A stretch of DNA of 55,587 nt, from positions 200,477 through 256,063 of the forward strand of contig JH153084.1 in NCBI GenBank assembly GCA_000226015.1, written 5' to 3'. This document shows positions 46,101 to 55,587 of the stretch, piece after piece (the stretch's first letter is position 1; each line of letters begins with the position of its first letter). The notes beneath the pieces are model-generated. The model was given only the letters and a program-made list of their open reading frames with translations. It made no database searches and was not told the origin of the DNA. Source of the DNA: Mnemiopsis leidyi (lineage: Eukaryota; Ctenophora; Tentaculata; Lobata; Bolinopsidae). The position numbers were made by a program, and so were the translations under genes.

Positions 46101-48680
46101 CTATAAAGATCTAAAAGTTAATCTGGGTAAATCTAATTAAATCTATGTTATACCAGATAATACTTAAGCTAAATCTAAGTTAATGTATATACATATGTTA
46201 ATACTTATATGTAATAACAGATTAAACTCACTCCATCCAGCTGATAGTATCGTAAGTAGCTTTATTGGCAAAGAGTATCCTCTCCAGCGAGAGAACCATG
46301 TTTCCTGCTTTGTGTTCCGACACGTATAGATTAGTCATGTTTTCTAAGTGAGATGCTATAACAAACACTTGTCCGTTACCAGCATCTGCTATGTAAAACT
46401 CCTGAGAAATTGTTTTTTTATTGAACTGTAAGTTAGATTTTTTTTTTAAATTCTACTTATTACTTTGTACTTTTAAATTTCAACTTTAAAATTTGTATCT
46501 CATTTTAAGTAGAGATTTAGAAACATACCGTTGTTGAAAAGCCAGACAAATGAGGAGGGAACTGAGCTTTAACAGGATGACTTCGGTCGAACGAGATGAA
46601 CAAGTCTAGATCATCGTCACCGTGGTCCGAGTGGGTGGACTGAAAGTTGAAAGTTGAAAGTAGTATTTTAGACTTCACAATGGTCTATTGTTGGGATTAC
46701 TGTCACTAACTATGTCAACTACGCAGCGAGATCAATTCTGTTTTCAGAAATAATTCGTTCTCAATTATAATTGAACAGGAATTTTTACATTTTTTACGTA
46801 GAAGTAGAACTCGTCGATGACGGCAAACTGGTTAGCTGCTGTGTCGATAATGTTTGTGTCACCCTTGAAGAAGTCATCGCTCGAGTATATAGCTTGTGTA
46901 CCGTCTGAAATTGTTTCACTGATAATGTAAGTTACGTACCCTGGCACCGGAAAACTAGATTACTTAGGAACTGAACAATATTTTATCGGCTCTTGTCTGA
47001 ATCATAACTAACTTTAAGTGTAAAGATGGTAAAATTTGTAAATATTCAGAACTTACCCCCATTATCGGCCACCAAGAAAACTGAGTTATCTCGATCGTAC
47101 TTAGTGGTACCCCTGAAATATTGGCAAGGTACAGAATGCAGTTAAAACCTTTGAACTTACATTTGACTTATATTCATCAGTTAAGGCCCAGACGTATCAT
47201 GTGGAATATAGACCATGTATAATATAGATCATCTACAACACATTGCCGTCATGGTAACAGTACATTCTGTAGAAGTTTCCAGTAATTTAATTACCAAAGT
47301 TCGACTTTCCATATTTCAAATCTCATATAAGTTTATTAGATTATGAAATTCCCAGTGGCAGTATAATGTATATTCCATCACAACTCACCAATAAAAGTCT
47401 ACAATGTTCAGGTCAGACCGTATGGGAGTAAAGCTTCGACCGAAGTTCTGGGAGACGTAGAGCTTCCTCTTCTGCAGATCGTGGGCGAGCAACAAGTTCT
47501 CCAACTTGGGGTGGTGGTCAATGATGGAAGGGGTGAAGTCTGTCGCGTAGACCTGCCAGCTTCTACCTTCATCCTCCGATACTGCTACTGCCTTGTTCAC
47601 GATGTCGTTCAGCATGAACTGAAGTTTAGTTTTGATAAGAAGACACACTTTTTTTCAGTTATTCTTCCATAAATATTCGTATCGCAGTTATCGGAGTATC
47701 TTGTTAAAATCAATCTCGTATTATGAAGCAACCTCTTTAAACCTCCTTACTGACCTGTTGGTGATTGGTAAGGCTCTGATAAATGTAGCTGAAGATGGCC
47801 GCTTTGTTACCAACCATGATTCTCTTTATTGTAAATGTCTTCCCATAGTCAATACTTATGTATAGTGTACTGTCCCTGAAGTGTAGATTGTAGGTCAGCG
47901 ATACATACGGCACCAAAACACTGTAGTGCGTGCTTGTTGGAGAAAACTTTCTGTTTGAGCAACTTTTAAAGCGATCTAATAATAAAGTGATCATAAGTAC
48001 ATTTTCAGTATGCTGAGAATGCCTACCGGAGTTACGAACTTAAAAAAGTCTCTCACTTTGTATCATATACGTAAAGAAAATCTCACTGTGTGTTTTTAAC
48101 TCGCTCACCTCGGAATCGCCGAAGAGTCTTTTGTCAGGATGATAATAACGTCACTATTTTTATCTGTTCCTCCCCATTCAACGTATGCTGTACCATGACT
48201 ATCTCCAATAAGGACAGACTGGAATGTTGGTGATTACATTGGCACGGTAAAGGTGATTAGTGAAACTGTATTTAATAAATTTACATTGAATCTCTGAAAG
48301 GTGTTCATGTCAAATTTGCTTTCTAAAGATCTCCAGCAGCATCACTTGCACCAATGTGAAAGATGTTCGAATGACACAAGAATAAATTTGTTACTTTATT
48401 GGTTTACCAAGGAAGGCTGCCTAGTACTAAAAAACATAAGACAACACAGACAAATCTAGCTAACGTCACTAACCTTAGTTATATTTATTTTGTTGTTCCA
48501 ATCTTCGTCATGATCGTAGTACGATCTTTTGCTCCTCTTGTTGACATCGTCAGGAGCAGCACCGCCCTTTAATGACGCCTGTATTTCCAAGGGTTTCCTG
48601 TTCTTCTCCCGAGGGTGCACTGCAAGTCTCTTGGAGTCACCACAGCTTATTGCAAGTAAACACAACACCCACCACAACAT
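24196..48680 (-). CDS. VPS10-PKD-FN3 type I sorting receptor (SorLA/SorCS relative), 29 exons
   Basis: Predicted 1583-aa sortilin-family receptor for trafficking between Golgi, endosome and surface. The 29 exons sum to 4752 nt and every junction keeps phase. Order: signal peptide, propeptide ending RSKR (furin), VPS10 propeller and ten-cysteine 10CC module, two PKD, about five FN3, a membrane-proximal alpha/beta domain, one TM, 38-residue acidic tail. SorLA has VPS10, YWTD propeller, EGF, LDLR-A and FN3; SorCS has VPS10 and PKD but no FN3. This protein combines PKD with FN3 and lacks YWTD and LDLR-A. The start at 48680 is the only Met with a signal peptide. A Pim-like kinase gene is nested in antisense in intron 34861-31213. 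Exon coordinates are given in the module entries. Confidence 0.9.
25342..25430. repeat. 31-bp AT-rich tandem repeat beside a splice donor
   Basis: Three units built on TCAATTAAATTTGTAATTAA. The array ends within a few bases of the donor of VPS10-gene exon 26 (25433). Confidence 0.85.
26786..31024. other. Intron of the VPS10 gene, 4.2 kb, no nested gene seen
   Basis: Flanking exons join in phase 0. Several short ORFs exist but none resembles a domain or has splice support. Contains a diverged tandem duplication at 29762-29877. Confidence 0.6.
29762..29877 (+). repeat. Diverged tandem duplication, ~58 bp, two copies
   Basis: 29762-29817 and 29818-29877 share AAAAGTTCTAA, GTGACTTAGGAT and AGTGATACAAGA in the same order with small indels. 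Confidence 0.8.
31676..31763 (+). repeat. 44-bp tandem duplication, nearly identical copies
   Basis: 31676-31719 and 31720-31763 differ at one position (TAGTCCC against TAGGCCC), so the duplication is recent. It lies in the VPS10 intron that hosts the kinase. Confidence 0.9.
32039..32481 (+). repeat. (CA)n-rich compound microsatellite
   Basis: About 440 bp of ACAC/AGAC/ATAC sequence with interruptions, 127 bp before the kinase start. Long open frames on both strands (Thr/His-rich on plus, Cys/Val-rich on minus) are by-products of the repeat. Confidence 0.95.
32608..33918 (+). CDS. PIM: Pim-like serine/threonine kinase, three exons, nested antisense
   Basis: Exons 32608-32859, 32984-33341 and 33641-33918; 295 aa. 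Gly-loop GSGGYGTV (from 45), ATP-anchoring lysine in FAAKIV (K67), helix-C region [11 protein letters not shown], catalytic loop HRDIKDEN (165-172) and DFG (186-188), all Pim-like; DLFDYI and [11 protein letters not shown] also follow the Pim pattern. The APE-type motif is PHE. Pim kinases have a hinge proline (ERPxP) that removes one ATP backbone H-bond; here the hinge is TEYLTG, so that feature is absent. The protein is only the catalytic domain with a short leader, as in Pim. It lies wholly inside an intron of the VPS10 gene on the opposite strand. Confidence 0.88.
33470..33632 (+). repeat. C-rich imperfect tandem repeat in kinase intron 2
   Basis: Repeats of AACCCC(C)AAGTCTAACCCC and CTTACTAAGTC, about 30-bp period with length variation, running up to the acceptor of kinase exon 3 (33641). 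Confidence 0.75.
33919..34861. other. 3' flank of the kinase inside the VPS10 intron
   Basis: AT-rich sequence with the likely kinase 3' UTR. No further gene seen before the VPS10-gene exon that ends at 34862. Confidence 0.5.
37096..37293 (+). repeat. 33-bp minisatellite abutting a splice donor
   Basis: Six units (AAGAAATCTGCTGTAAACCG, then AAGTATAAGCAGC). The array reaches within four bases of the donor of PKD exon 17 (exon end 37298), so it forms the start of that intron. The period is a multiple of three, giving long false ORFs on both strands. Confidence 0.93.
37298..38224 (-). other. Module: two PKD domains (exons 15-17)
   Basis: Exons 38224-38041, 37847-37664 and 37451-37298; residues about 753-926. 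PKD hallmarks are a WYIND-like core strand and the terminal strands [15 protein letters not shown] (first domain) and [15 protein letters not shown] (second domain, core YHWSVG). This matches the paired PKD region of SorCS receptors, placed right after 10CC as in that group. Confidence 0.85.
39333..42369. other. Intron 12 of the VPS10 gene, 3 kb
   Basis: Flanking exons join in phase 1 to give FLGDKC, which aligns with human sortilin ALGVPC, so no exon is missing. Contains one perfect hairpin (40744-40771). Nothing else recognised. Confidence 0.65.
40744..40771. repeat. Perfect 11-bp GC-rich inverted repeat, 6-nt loop
   Basis: AGGGCTGCCAG, TCTTTT, then CTGGCAGCCCT, in AT-rich intron. It would form a stable stem in either strand's RNA. 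It is too short for a typical pre-miRNA stem on its own. Confidence 0.7.
43495..44010 (+). repeat. 18-bp minisatellite filling most of a 616-bp intron
   Basis: More than 25 copies of GGAAGTGGAGTAGATTTG with variants. On the gene (minus) strand the unit is pyrimidine-rich (CAAATCTACTCCACTTCC), and the array starts about five bases from the acceptor of VPS10-gene exon 11 (43489). Confidence 0.95.
44791..45334. mobile_element. 544-bp MITE with perfect terminal inverted repeats, pogo/Tigger-like
   Basis: Both ends carry the same inverted repeat, beginning CAGTAAACCCTCGATTTACC and continuing to GGGCCT (26 bp, perfect; the flanking TA on each side fits a TA target duplication). TIRs starting CAGT with a TA target are typical of pogo/Tigger elements of the Tc1/mariner superfamily. 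Subterminal copies of CCCGGTAAATAGAG repeat inside both ends. No transposase-like ORF. It is inserted in an intron of the VPS10 gene; identical TIRs suggest a fairly recent insertion. Confidence 0.9.
45335..46231. other. Rest of VPS10 intron 8
   Basis: No gene seen. The part from about 45895 to 46200 is a degenerate array of AAATCTAAGT-like words (see the repeat entry). Confidence 0.6.
45895..46200 (+). repeat. Degenerate AT-rich short-word array
   Basis: Many diverged copies of a 9-12 bp word close to TAAATCTAAG, without a fixed period. Probably an old, decayed simple repeat. Confidence 0.65.
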
Positions 48681-49371
48681 GTTACATCTTCATTGCTAAG
48701 CTGTGGTACACTGTGTCTTAGATTTACTATGTTTTGTGTACAGTTAAGTTCAACCAATAGGAGCTAGAAATTTCAGGAAAGCTTTAATTTCAACAAGGTC
48801 TGTAGGAATTGTTGTTTATAGTACTAGACAATACCTAATGTGGTAACAAATTTGTCGACTTTGTAGAAATGAAAATTGAAACAAGCAAGTTTAAAACACA
48901 GCAAGCATAGAATCAAAATACTACCGACAAAGTAACATAGAAAATAAACTAAAAAGGCAAAGTCCCTACATCGCAAACTATTTACAAAAGGGATTTTAAA
49001 ATAGAAAAGGATGATTTGATGAGATGATGCAAATTTAACACAATTCCATGCACAGGTAAATATCAAAATCGGTCGTTTCACACAAAAAATATGTACTCAA
49101 AATATACACACTAATTCTACAATACACTTAAATACAGTAAAGAACTTAACGTTATTATCGGAAAAATCTAAAAATTTACTTAGGTTTTGATCTAGGCAGC
49201 AACCTGCAAGACACCTTATATAAATGTTTAAGTTCATTCAAATTAATGATAGGTTTAAAAACTCAATACAAGCAAATTAACTATGATCACACTAAATCAA
49301 AAACAGCTATCATAAGAATAAACCCGCAAAGCAATGCAAATGACGTCAATGACCAAGCTTTATCTCTTTTA
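48681..49371. other. Intergenic: VPS10 gene 5' flank and multi-pass gene 3' flank
   Basis: About 690 bp between two minus-strand genes. It should hold the promoter and 5' UTR of the VPS10 gene (ATG at 48680) and the 3' UTR of the upstream gene. The short minus ORF inside shows no family resemblance. Confidence 0.5.
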
Positions 49372-52300
49372 TCAGTTGAACTGAAGATCGTCCAAAGTTG
49401 CTAAAATCTTTGACACTTTAGCACGATTTTTACCAACTACCACGTACCACTGTTCACCTATTTTTGCAGCATTCAGACTGTCCACACTCTTAGAAATGGG
49501 ACCCTTGCTCCCAGAAAGGTACGGTTTCCCAAATGCTATATTGTTGGAACTGATGTTTATGATGTGCAATGTTTTAGGGAGTAATATTTTAGCACCACGG
49601 GCAATCTTGAACCCACCAGGTGCCACATCATTGATAGTAATGCTGGCTTCTTTGAACATGTCCACTGTAAAGCGAGAAGGCGGTGTCTCATCGTTGCAAT
49701 CCCTAACTCGCTTTATCAAGGGCTCATTGCTGGGAATTATCTTTGTAAACATCGACTTCCAAGGTTCTGGGATAATCATAAGTAGCCTTTTAAGTTCGCG
49801 AGAGTGAATTTCTATCTTTATTGACCTGACATCAGTAAGCTCAAAATACATAGGGAACGTACTTTGATCGGGATTTGGTGGAATGAGATCCGTCTCATGA
49901 TCATAGGACAAAACATAATTATTTGGTCTTTCAAAACTGGATGTGAGACTTTCATTCAATTTTTTAGCACAATGTAACAGGCCAGTCCACGTTGACTCCT
50001 TCACTGCTTTTCTCCAGATGCCAATGTTTTTTACAAACTCATATGAATGAGCTGTATACTTAATGTTTTGTTCCAGGAGCAAAAGAAGGTCAGATCCATT
50101 GCACTGAGCATCTGTAAGCTCTAATACAGAATCAGTTGAATATTCTGCTACCATCCAACCACGCTCTTCCAAGATTTTAGTAGCATCATATGGCTTCCAC
50201 TCTCCAAAGGGGGACAGATAGATACTAGCATCAGGAACAAAGTACTCATCGGCTTGAAGTTTAGCTTGTTCCTCAGATAAGAGTGATTCATAAGAAGGAG
50301 GTTCTGGGAGTGCATCCAAACTTTCAGAAGGCAGTGGTTCATCAACAACAGGAAGTGCAGTTTCAATAGTTGTATTACCATCAATTTCTGTGAGGTGCTC
50401 ATCATTAAACATTTTATCTCTTGGGTGTGCAACTCGGACATGTCGTAACATCCGGCTATGGGCAAAGTGTATACTCTTCCATGTCACTAAAAGTGCATCA
50501 ATTGATTTCAGTTTCCCGATAATTTTCGGAAGCAACTTCTTGAACTCCTCACGAGCTTTTTCCTGTTCACTCTGTACTAAGCCCCATTTAGATATGTTAG
50601 CCAACATGGTGGCAATGATGAGAGTTGTGAATATACCAGCTAAAGCATAGACTGCTTCCGCTCCTGTGATCTTGAGCATCTCTACAATGATGATGGTGAG
50701 GGCACAACAAGCTACCACTGCAAGTGATCCTATCTTTATCATAGTGAGACTGAAATAGTTAGCAACCCTCGACCCTGTGAACACACTCCACAGGAAAGTG
50801 ACCAAGATCATGACAAATAGCAGTACTGTTGTAGCAAAAAGAGAGTAAATGCTTTCTTTGAAGAGGGTGATAATGGTAACAATTAAGACTTTGAAAATAT
50901 TTTCAATGGCAATGTATGCTGGTGAAAATTGAAGATCAATTTTTTGGTTCATAGTGTCACTGAAGGTGAGGCAAATCAAATTCGACGTAAGCAAGTACCA
51001 CATCATTCCAAATAGAGATAAGACTGCATAAACATTGTGACTGTTTGTCCAGCATTCGATGGTTGGGTCATCAATCAATGTAGCATGAGTTGTGTTACCC
51101 AATTTATCAACTGTATAATCACATGCCAGAAACGATAGTCCAACTTCAGGAATGAACATGAAAAGAGTACTCCCAAAGAAGCTTAGAAACGCTCTCCACG
51201 TGAAATGGTTTTTGGAAAAAGTTCCCTTTTCAGAATATTTCAAGATTCCCTCCAAAATTATAGGAACAGATGCAATAAAAAACCAGATGATGAAGACAAC
51301 ACATGCCAAAGAGAACTTTATAATTGGCTCATAGATATCAAGCAATATGTATTTGGAAGCAGTTTGGAAGTGCTCTCTGTACTTCAAATGTGACATCTCA
51401 ACTGTGAAAACCAAAGCAGTTAACTGAAGAAATTCGATCAACAGTTTGAAATATGCGTGAATATTGAACCAGTTAATCCTGACATAATCAATGCTCTTAA
51501 CCTTTAGGCTTCTTTGATCAGATGATTTAAATTGAAGCAGAATGAAAGCGATGAGGATGAAGACCAAGAGGATCATATAACCACCAACAACTCCTGACAT
51601 TGAGATAGAGACACCAATCTTTAGGGGTAAGACAAGAGGTATGACAAAAGGTAGCACCAGAACAGCTATATATAGCATACCACCAAATATATAGGATCCA
51701 AGTATGTTATGAAATATTGCAGTGTAAACTTTTATCATCACTGATAGTGGCATGAAGATGAGGAAAAGTGTCGAGGAGAAAGTATATGCTATGGTTTTCC
51801 AGCTAAGAATTATTGCCAATACCTTTGAGAGATCTTTAAACATTTCACCTGGAATTGAATCAACTGCATCTCTTGCAGCTTTCATACTTCGTTTATGTAC
51901 TAAACTAACAACTAATGCAGAAATAAGATCTGGTACTTTATAAATGGAAAGGCAGATCAGCAATATCTTGGTCAGCATCACAAGATCCAAGCCATAGTTC
52001 TTTAAAGTTTTCCAAGCGATTTTTCTTCTCCGATGGGGTGCATTGTAAATGGAACAAAACATTGAGGGAGCTCTGTACATAAACAATGTATTTAAGAGGC
52101 ACAAAAGAAAGGTGACAAAATTTCCTGAAGTTACAGCACAAATAATAGCCTTTTGTGTTTCTTTTCGGGACCGCTCTTTAAACCCGACAGTATTATCCCA
52201 CAATGGAATTTGCTCAAATTCAAACTTTTTAAGCAATTCTATGGCATTCTGTCTTCTACTTTCAAAAAGTGCTTCTTCTTTTTCTATGAGGTCTAAGTTC

Positions 52301-54545
52301 CTTCGATGGGCCACTACAGAAGGATTTGCCAAAAACATCTTTTCTGCAGCAAACCGTCTACCAATAAGATATGCAACTTTGTTTTCAAAGAACACAACAA
52401 GGCCAATGTGATAGAGTAACCTATCATCAAGTTCTTCTACATAAAGTTTGTTCTTTACCTTGTCTAGTTTTTTGGTGTATTGGCTTATTCTTTTAGCAAT
52501 GGAAGCTTCAACAAAGTGCTGTTCAGAAAGGGTAAAATTGTTCTCAATGATACCTGATGCTTGAGAATTTTTGATCAGTAAAGACAAGGTTGACTCTGCT
52601 TCTGAAATAACTTTTTCCCTCTGTTTAGTTAACCATTTCACATGAACAAGCCAATCTGCTGAAAGTCTGTAGTTTTTATGTTTCTTATCTTCAAGGATGT
52701 GTACCCAGATCGCAACTGGTCTTACGAAACACATAAAGATGAATATCAAAAGAAACACAAGATCAGCAAGTAACTTTGCAGTTTCAATGTAAACTGTCAT
52801 GGCAAACTCGAGATAGAAGTTTCCTCCCAAGATAACAGAAATAATGGCTGGTACCTTAATGACAAAAACAATATGGATGAAACACAAAATTATTGCAGGA
52901 ATATCTATTATGAGAAAACAGAAGTGCTTTAGAATAGTTTTTCTAACTTTCATGCCTTTGGCAGTAAATATCGATGCCTTTTCAGGAACTTGGTTGTTCT
53001 CAGGGTTTTCATCATCTTTGCATCTAGGCATTAAAATGCTTTTGATGGAGCAGAATAAAGGACACGCTCTCCATATAGTTGCTAAAATGATCAGAGCAAT
53101 GATACTGCACAACATATCAGCAAAGAATAGTAAAAAGTTGGATGTGCAGGCTTTCCATATTGATGTTGATCTTCTCAATGCATACTGCTTCCCAATGGAA
53201 CCTTGATCTGCAGCCAATTGTTTCTTGCATAAATTTCTCAACTTTTTTATCAAGAATGGTAATCTCCAAAAAGTACAGGCAACAATAATTGCGGCACAAA
53301 TTGATAGAATGTCACATGCAATTATGTAATACCCTACAATGAGAAGCTTCCTTTCATGCATTTGACGTTGTTTTGAACTTTTACGTCGAATCTGGCCAAG
53401 TTCATTTTCAGCAGCTCCATCATTACTCTGCCCAAATAATCTTGACTTGATGCCAGTTAAATATTGTATAAGTCTCCATGGTAGAATTGGAGAAAGGAAC
53501 AGAAGAAGAAGCAATGCAAAAATGCAAGGCAAGTCCATGAAGAAATACAACAAATTTTTCCATAATTTCCATCGAATGATAGCATACCTTTTGTTCATGC
53601 TTATAGGTTTCTCAATTTGAAACTTCCTAATGCAACTCAAAATGAAAAAGATGGACCTCCAGGAAAAGATAGTAACAATCATTGCTGGAAATGACAGAAA
53701 ATCGATAATGAGATTAAATGATTGATGAATGATCACTAATCTAAATTTAAGTTCAACTTCATTAGCCAATATGACATTTTTTGGATTTTCCTTTTTTCGA
53801 TATCCTTTCTGGTCTTCCAGCTGTGTAACTTCTAATTCTGCACTTTGATCTACTAGCTGCTGGTCAAAACATTCTTGCTGATCAAGGTTTTGGTCAGGGA
53901 GGTCTGGTTTGGCAAAATATATACCCATGAACTTTTTAAACAACACGGGTGAGCGCCAAGAAACCATCAACAGAAAAACAAATGGGATAGCAACAATGTC
54001 ACATAATAGATGCAAGAACTGGCAAACTATAATGAACTTGATCGTTTTTCTTTTTTGTCACAGCTGAAAAGTAGGTTGTAGCATCTTACACACCTCCAAG
54101 ACATTGCAAGGCAGATTGTAAAGGGGATGGATAGAATGTCAAACAGAAGAAGAATGAAATGTTTCCATATCCTGCCTCTAATTTCCCAACCTTCCCAACT
54201 CAATCCTTGGAATTCTTTATGCTTCACTGCTCCAGTATACACCAGATATATTCTCCAAGGACATAAAATGAATAATGGCAGCGATATTAATAGTGGGATA
54301 TCAACGATAAATATGAGAAGCTGTAAAATTCCAGCATATTTCCATGTCCATTTGAATTTTTCATGTTTAGCAAAGAGTGTGCTTATTAGACCAGGTATTC
54401 TTAAAATAGTACAAAATGCTAGCACATTGAAAACTAGTCCAATGGTATCCAACAACCTGAGTCCCAGAAACTCGAGCAACTTTCCAAAAGTGATGCATGT
54501 CTTTCTCACCACATAACTAAGACAAGATATCACTGGATCATCCAT
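49372..54545 (-). CDS. Giant multi-pass membrane protein of unknown family, repeat-built
   Basis: Two open stretches, 54545-54027 (ATG start, 172 codons) and 54018-49372 (about 1548 aa), in different frames. They join either by a 71-nt GT-AG intron (54089-54019) or by a one-base frame slip. The N-terminal half repeats a unit: Asp, then 13-18 mostly hydrophobic residues, then (W)R, often followed by xP. Examples are DIPLLISLPLFILCPWR, DILSIPFTICLAMSWR, DFLSFPAMIVTIFSWR and DILSICAAIIVACTFWR; about eleven units are visible. A coiled or charged segment (about residues 445-620 of the long exon) separates these from a second set of TM segments. The last ~400 residues are soluble, with a PPSY motif (EPPSYESLL) that could bind WW domains of NEDD4-type ligases. 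I do not recognise the family; a channel, transporter or scaffold role would be a guess. Confidence 0.75.
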
Positions 54546-54785
54546 TTTGAATCAAGTCTTTTGAACTCTATTGTAATTCATTACCTTGAATAGCAATCAA
54601 CTGCTCCTCTTAATGGAAACTTGCGACATTCCAGCTGAAACATTTGGATTATCATTACATGATTATGATTGATGAAATATGTAATTAACATACACAGCAT
54701 CTTGCTGAAGGTAAAATGCCCCAGGGGGTCCTCGCATTGAATCTATTAGGGTATAATAAAAAAAATTCAAATTTAGGAAAAAACA
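54546..54785. other. 5' flank of the multi-pass gene
   Basis: Short AT-rich sequence with the presumed 5' UTR and promoter. No TATA box is evident at a standard distance. Confidence 0.4.
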
Positions 54786-55121
54786 TTGACTATCCCAGAT
54801 GACCTAAAATTAATCGCAAATCTATCAGACAAGACTGTGGTTGATGATGATCTTAAATGTTTAGAAGACTGGGAAAGGAAATGGTTACTTAAGTTTAATA
54901 CTAGTAAATGTAAGGTGCTGCATTTAGAATTTAATGATAATGAACATTTTGAATATGTTCTAGATGATAGTGTTTTAGAAAAAACTGTCCAGGAAAAAGA
55001 TCTAGGAGTTCTTACCTCTGGCACCTTGCTTTGGAATGAGCAAATGGAATCTTGTGTAAGTAAAGCTAATCAAATGTTATGCTGGATTTCTAGGAATTTG
55101 ATTAGTAAATATAATAAATAA
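54786..55121 (+). mobile_element. LINE fragment: reverse-transcriptase C-terminal part
   Basis: 111 codons of non-LTR reverse transcriptase (Jockey/CR1-like): PDDLKLIANLSDK corresponds to the region starting at the FADD catalytic motif (here IPDD), then LEDWERKWLLKFN, SKCKVLHLEF, QEKDLGVLTS and SKANQMLCWISRNLIS. The frame ends in an AATAAATAAATA run, so the fragment is cut at both ends. Clearly a relic. Confidence 0.85.
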
Positions 55122-55216
55122 ATAAATAATAGATAATGATGCCAGCATCATCACACCTACTCTCTCAAAATATCATACAATCTTAAAATTATCAAATATT
55201 TCAATACAAAAATACT

Positions 55217-55577
55217 TTAATAAATGTTAATAAATTTCTTCTTAGCCACTATTGGGTTATCTTTAAGGAAGCTATTGTGTCTAATCTTGTTTTCTAAATA
55301 ATTTACACCTTCAATTCTATTTAAAACTTCGTCGGAAATTTGCCAAAAATTTCCTGAACAACATCCACCGAAAGCTTTAGTTTTATACTTGAAAATCTCT
55401 AAGTTAGATTTAAAAACATTTAAACTGGACGAAATCTTCACCTCTGTAGGTAACTTATTCCATGATAACATAACTCTATCATTAATAAAGTTTCTTCTTA
55501 AACGATTGATCTTCGAATCTTTACTCCTCCCTGGCTTACAAATCACATTTAATCCAGATCTACTAAAATTTAGAATA
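55217..55577 (-). mobile_element. LINE fragment: ORF2 C-terminus, opposite orientation
   Basis: The open frame reads RLRRNFINDRVMLSWNKLPTEV followed by SSSLNVFKSNLEIFK, the standard C-terminal segment of Jockey/CR1-type LINE proteins ('RNFF..RVV..WN.LP..VV.A.S...FK..L'). Further residues run to a stop at 55217. The rest of the element lies beyond the window edge. It faces the plus-strand fragment tail to tail; whether they are one family is not shown. Confidence 0.8.
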
Positions 55578-55587
55578 CCGGCTAACT

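Larger units (their letters stand above)
38638..48680 (-). other. Module: signal peptide, propeptide, VPS10 propeller and 10CC (exons 1-14)
   Basis: Exons: 48680-48474, 48218-48109, 47950-47755, 47618-47389, 47112-47057, 46940-46798, 46639-46529, 46401-46232, 44681-44489, 44214-44106, 43489-43327, 42545-42370, 39332-39143, 38840-38638; residues 1-752. Asp-box motifs recur ([40 protein letters not shown]). Sortilin hallmarks: [39 protein letters not shown]. Exons 13 and 14 carry exactly five cysteines each, giving the ten of the 10CC module, with the [15 protein letters not shown] signature. The furin site RSKR near residue 55 suggests a sortilin-type inhibitory propeptide. Confidence 0.93.

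Noticed and set aside
54060-54095. A 26-30 nt intron ending at TTTTCAG
   Set aside because: Too short for splicing and leads to an immediate stop in the frame reached.

Overview
The window is nuclear DNA of an animal. Genes are split by GT-AG introns in consistent phase, spacers are AT-rich, and the proteins belong to metazoan families: a PPP1R16 (MYPT3/TIMAP) phosphatase-targeting subunit, a Boule-type RRM protein, a VPS10 sorting receptor with PKD and FN3 domains, a Pim-like kinase and legumains. I cannot name the species. A non-bilaterian or other marine invertebrate would fit, but that is a guess. Splice sites below were read by eye and checked for phase; no transcript data were used.

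Layout. (1) 592-15061, plus: 3' part of a PPP1R16-like gene (ankyrin repeats to a C-terminal CaaX box; the 5' exons lie outside the window). Its ~6 kb intron (6553-12518) holds three intronless ORFs: a small secreted pre-propeptide on minus (7429-6884) and two tandem legumains on plus (8495-9805, 10531-11865). (2) 16354-20675, plus: an eight-exon Boule/DAZ-family gene. (3) 20676-24195: spacer with a GC-rich, fold-back repeat region (21541-22490). (4) 24196-48680, minus: a 29-exon gene for a predicted 1583-aa type I receptor with signal peptide, furin-type propeptide, VPS10 plus 10CC, two PKD, about five FN3, a membrane-proximal domain, one TM and a short acidic tail. A three-exon Pim-like kinase gene (32608-33918, plus) lies in antisense in one of its introns. 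Other introns hold minisatellites and a 544-bp pogo/Tigger-like MITE (44791-45334). (5) 49372-54545, minus: a very large multi-pass membrane protein of unknown family, built from a repeated hydrophobic unit. (6) 54786-55577: two LINE fragments, tail to tail.

The genes do not look like one pathway. The common theme is nesting: four ORFs sit inside introns of two long genes, and several minisatellites lie beside splice sites. The best candidates for something undescribed are the repeat-built multi-pass protein, the VPS10-PKD-FN3 receptor architecture and the small secreted precursor.
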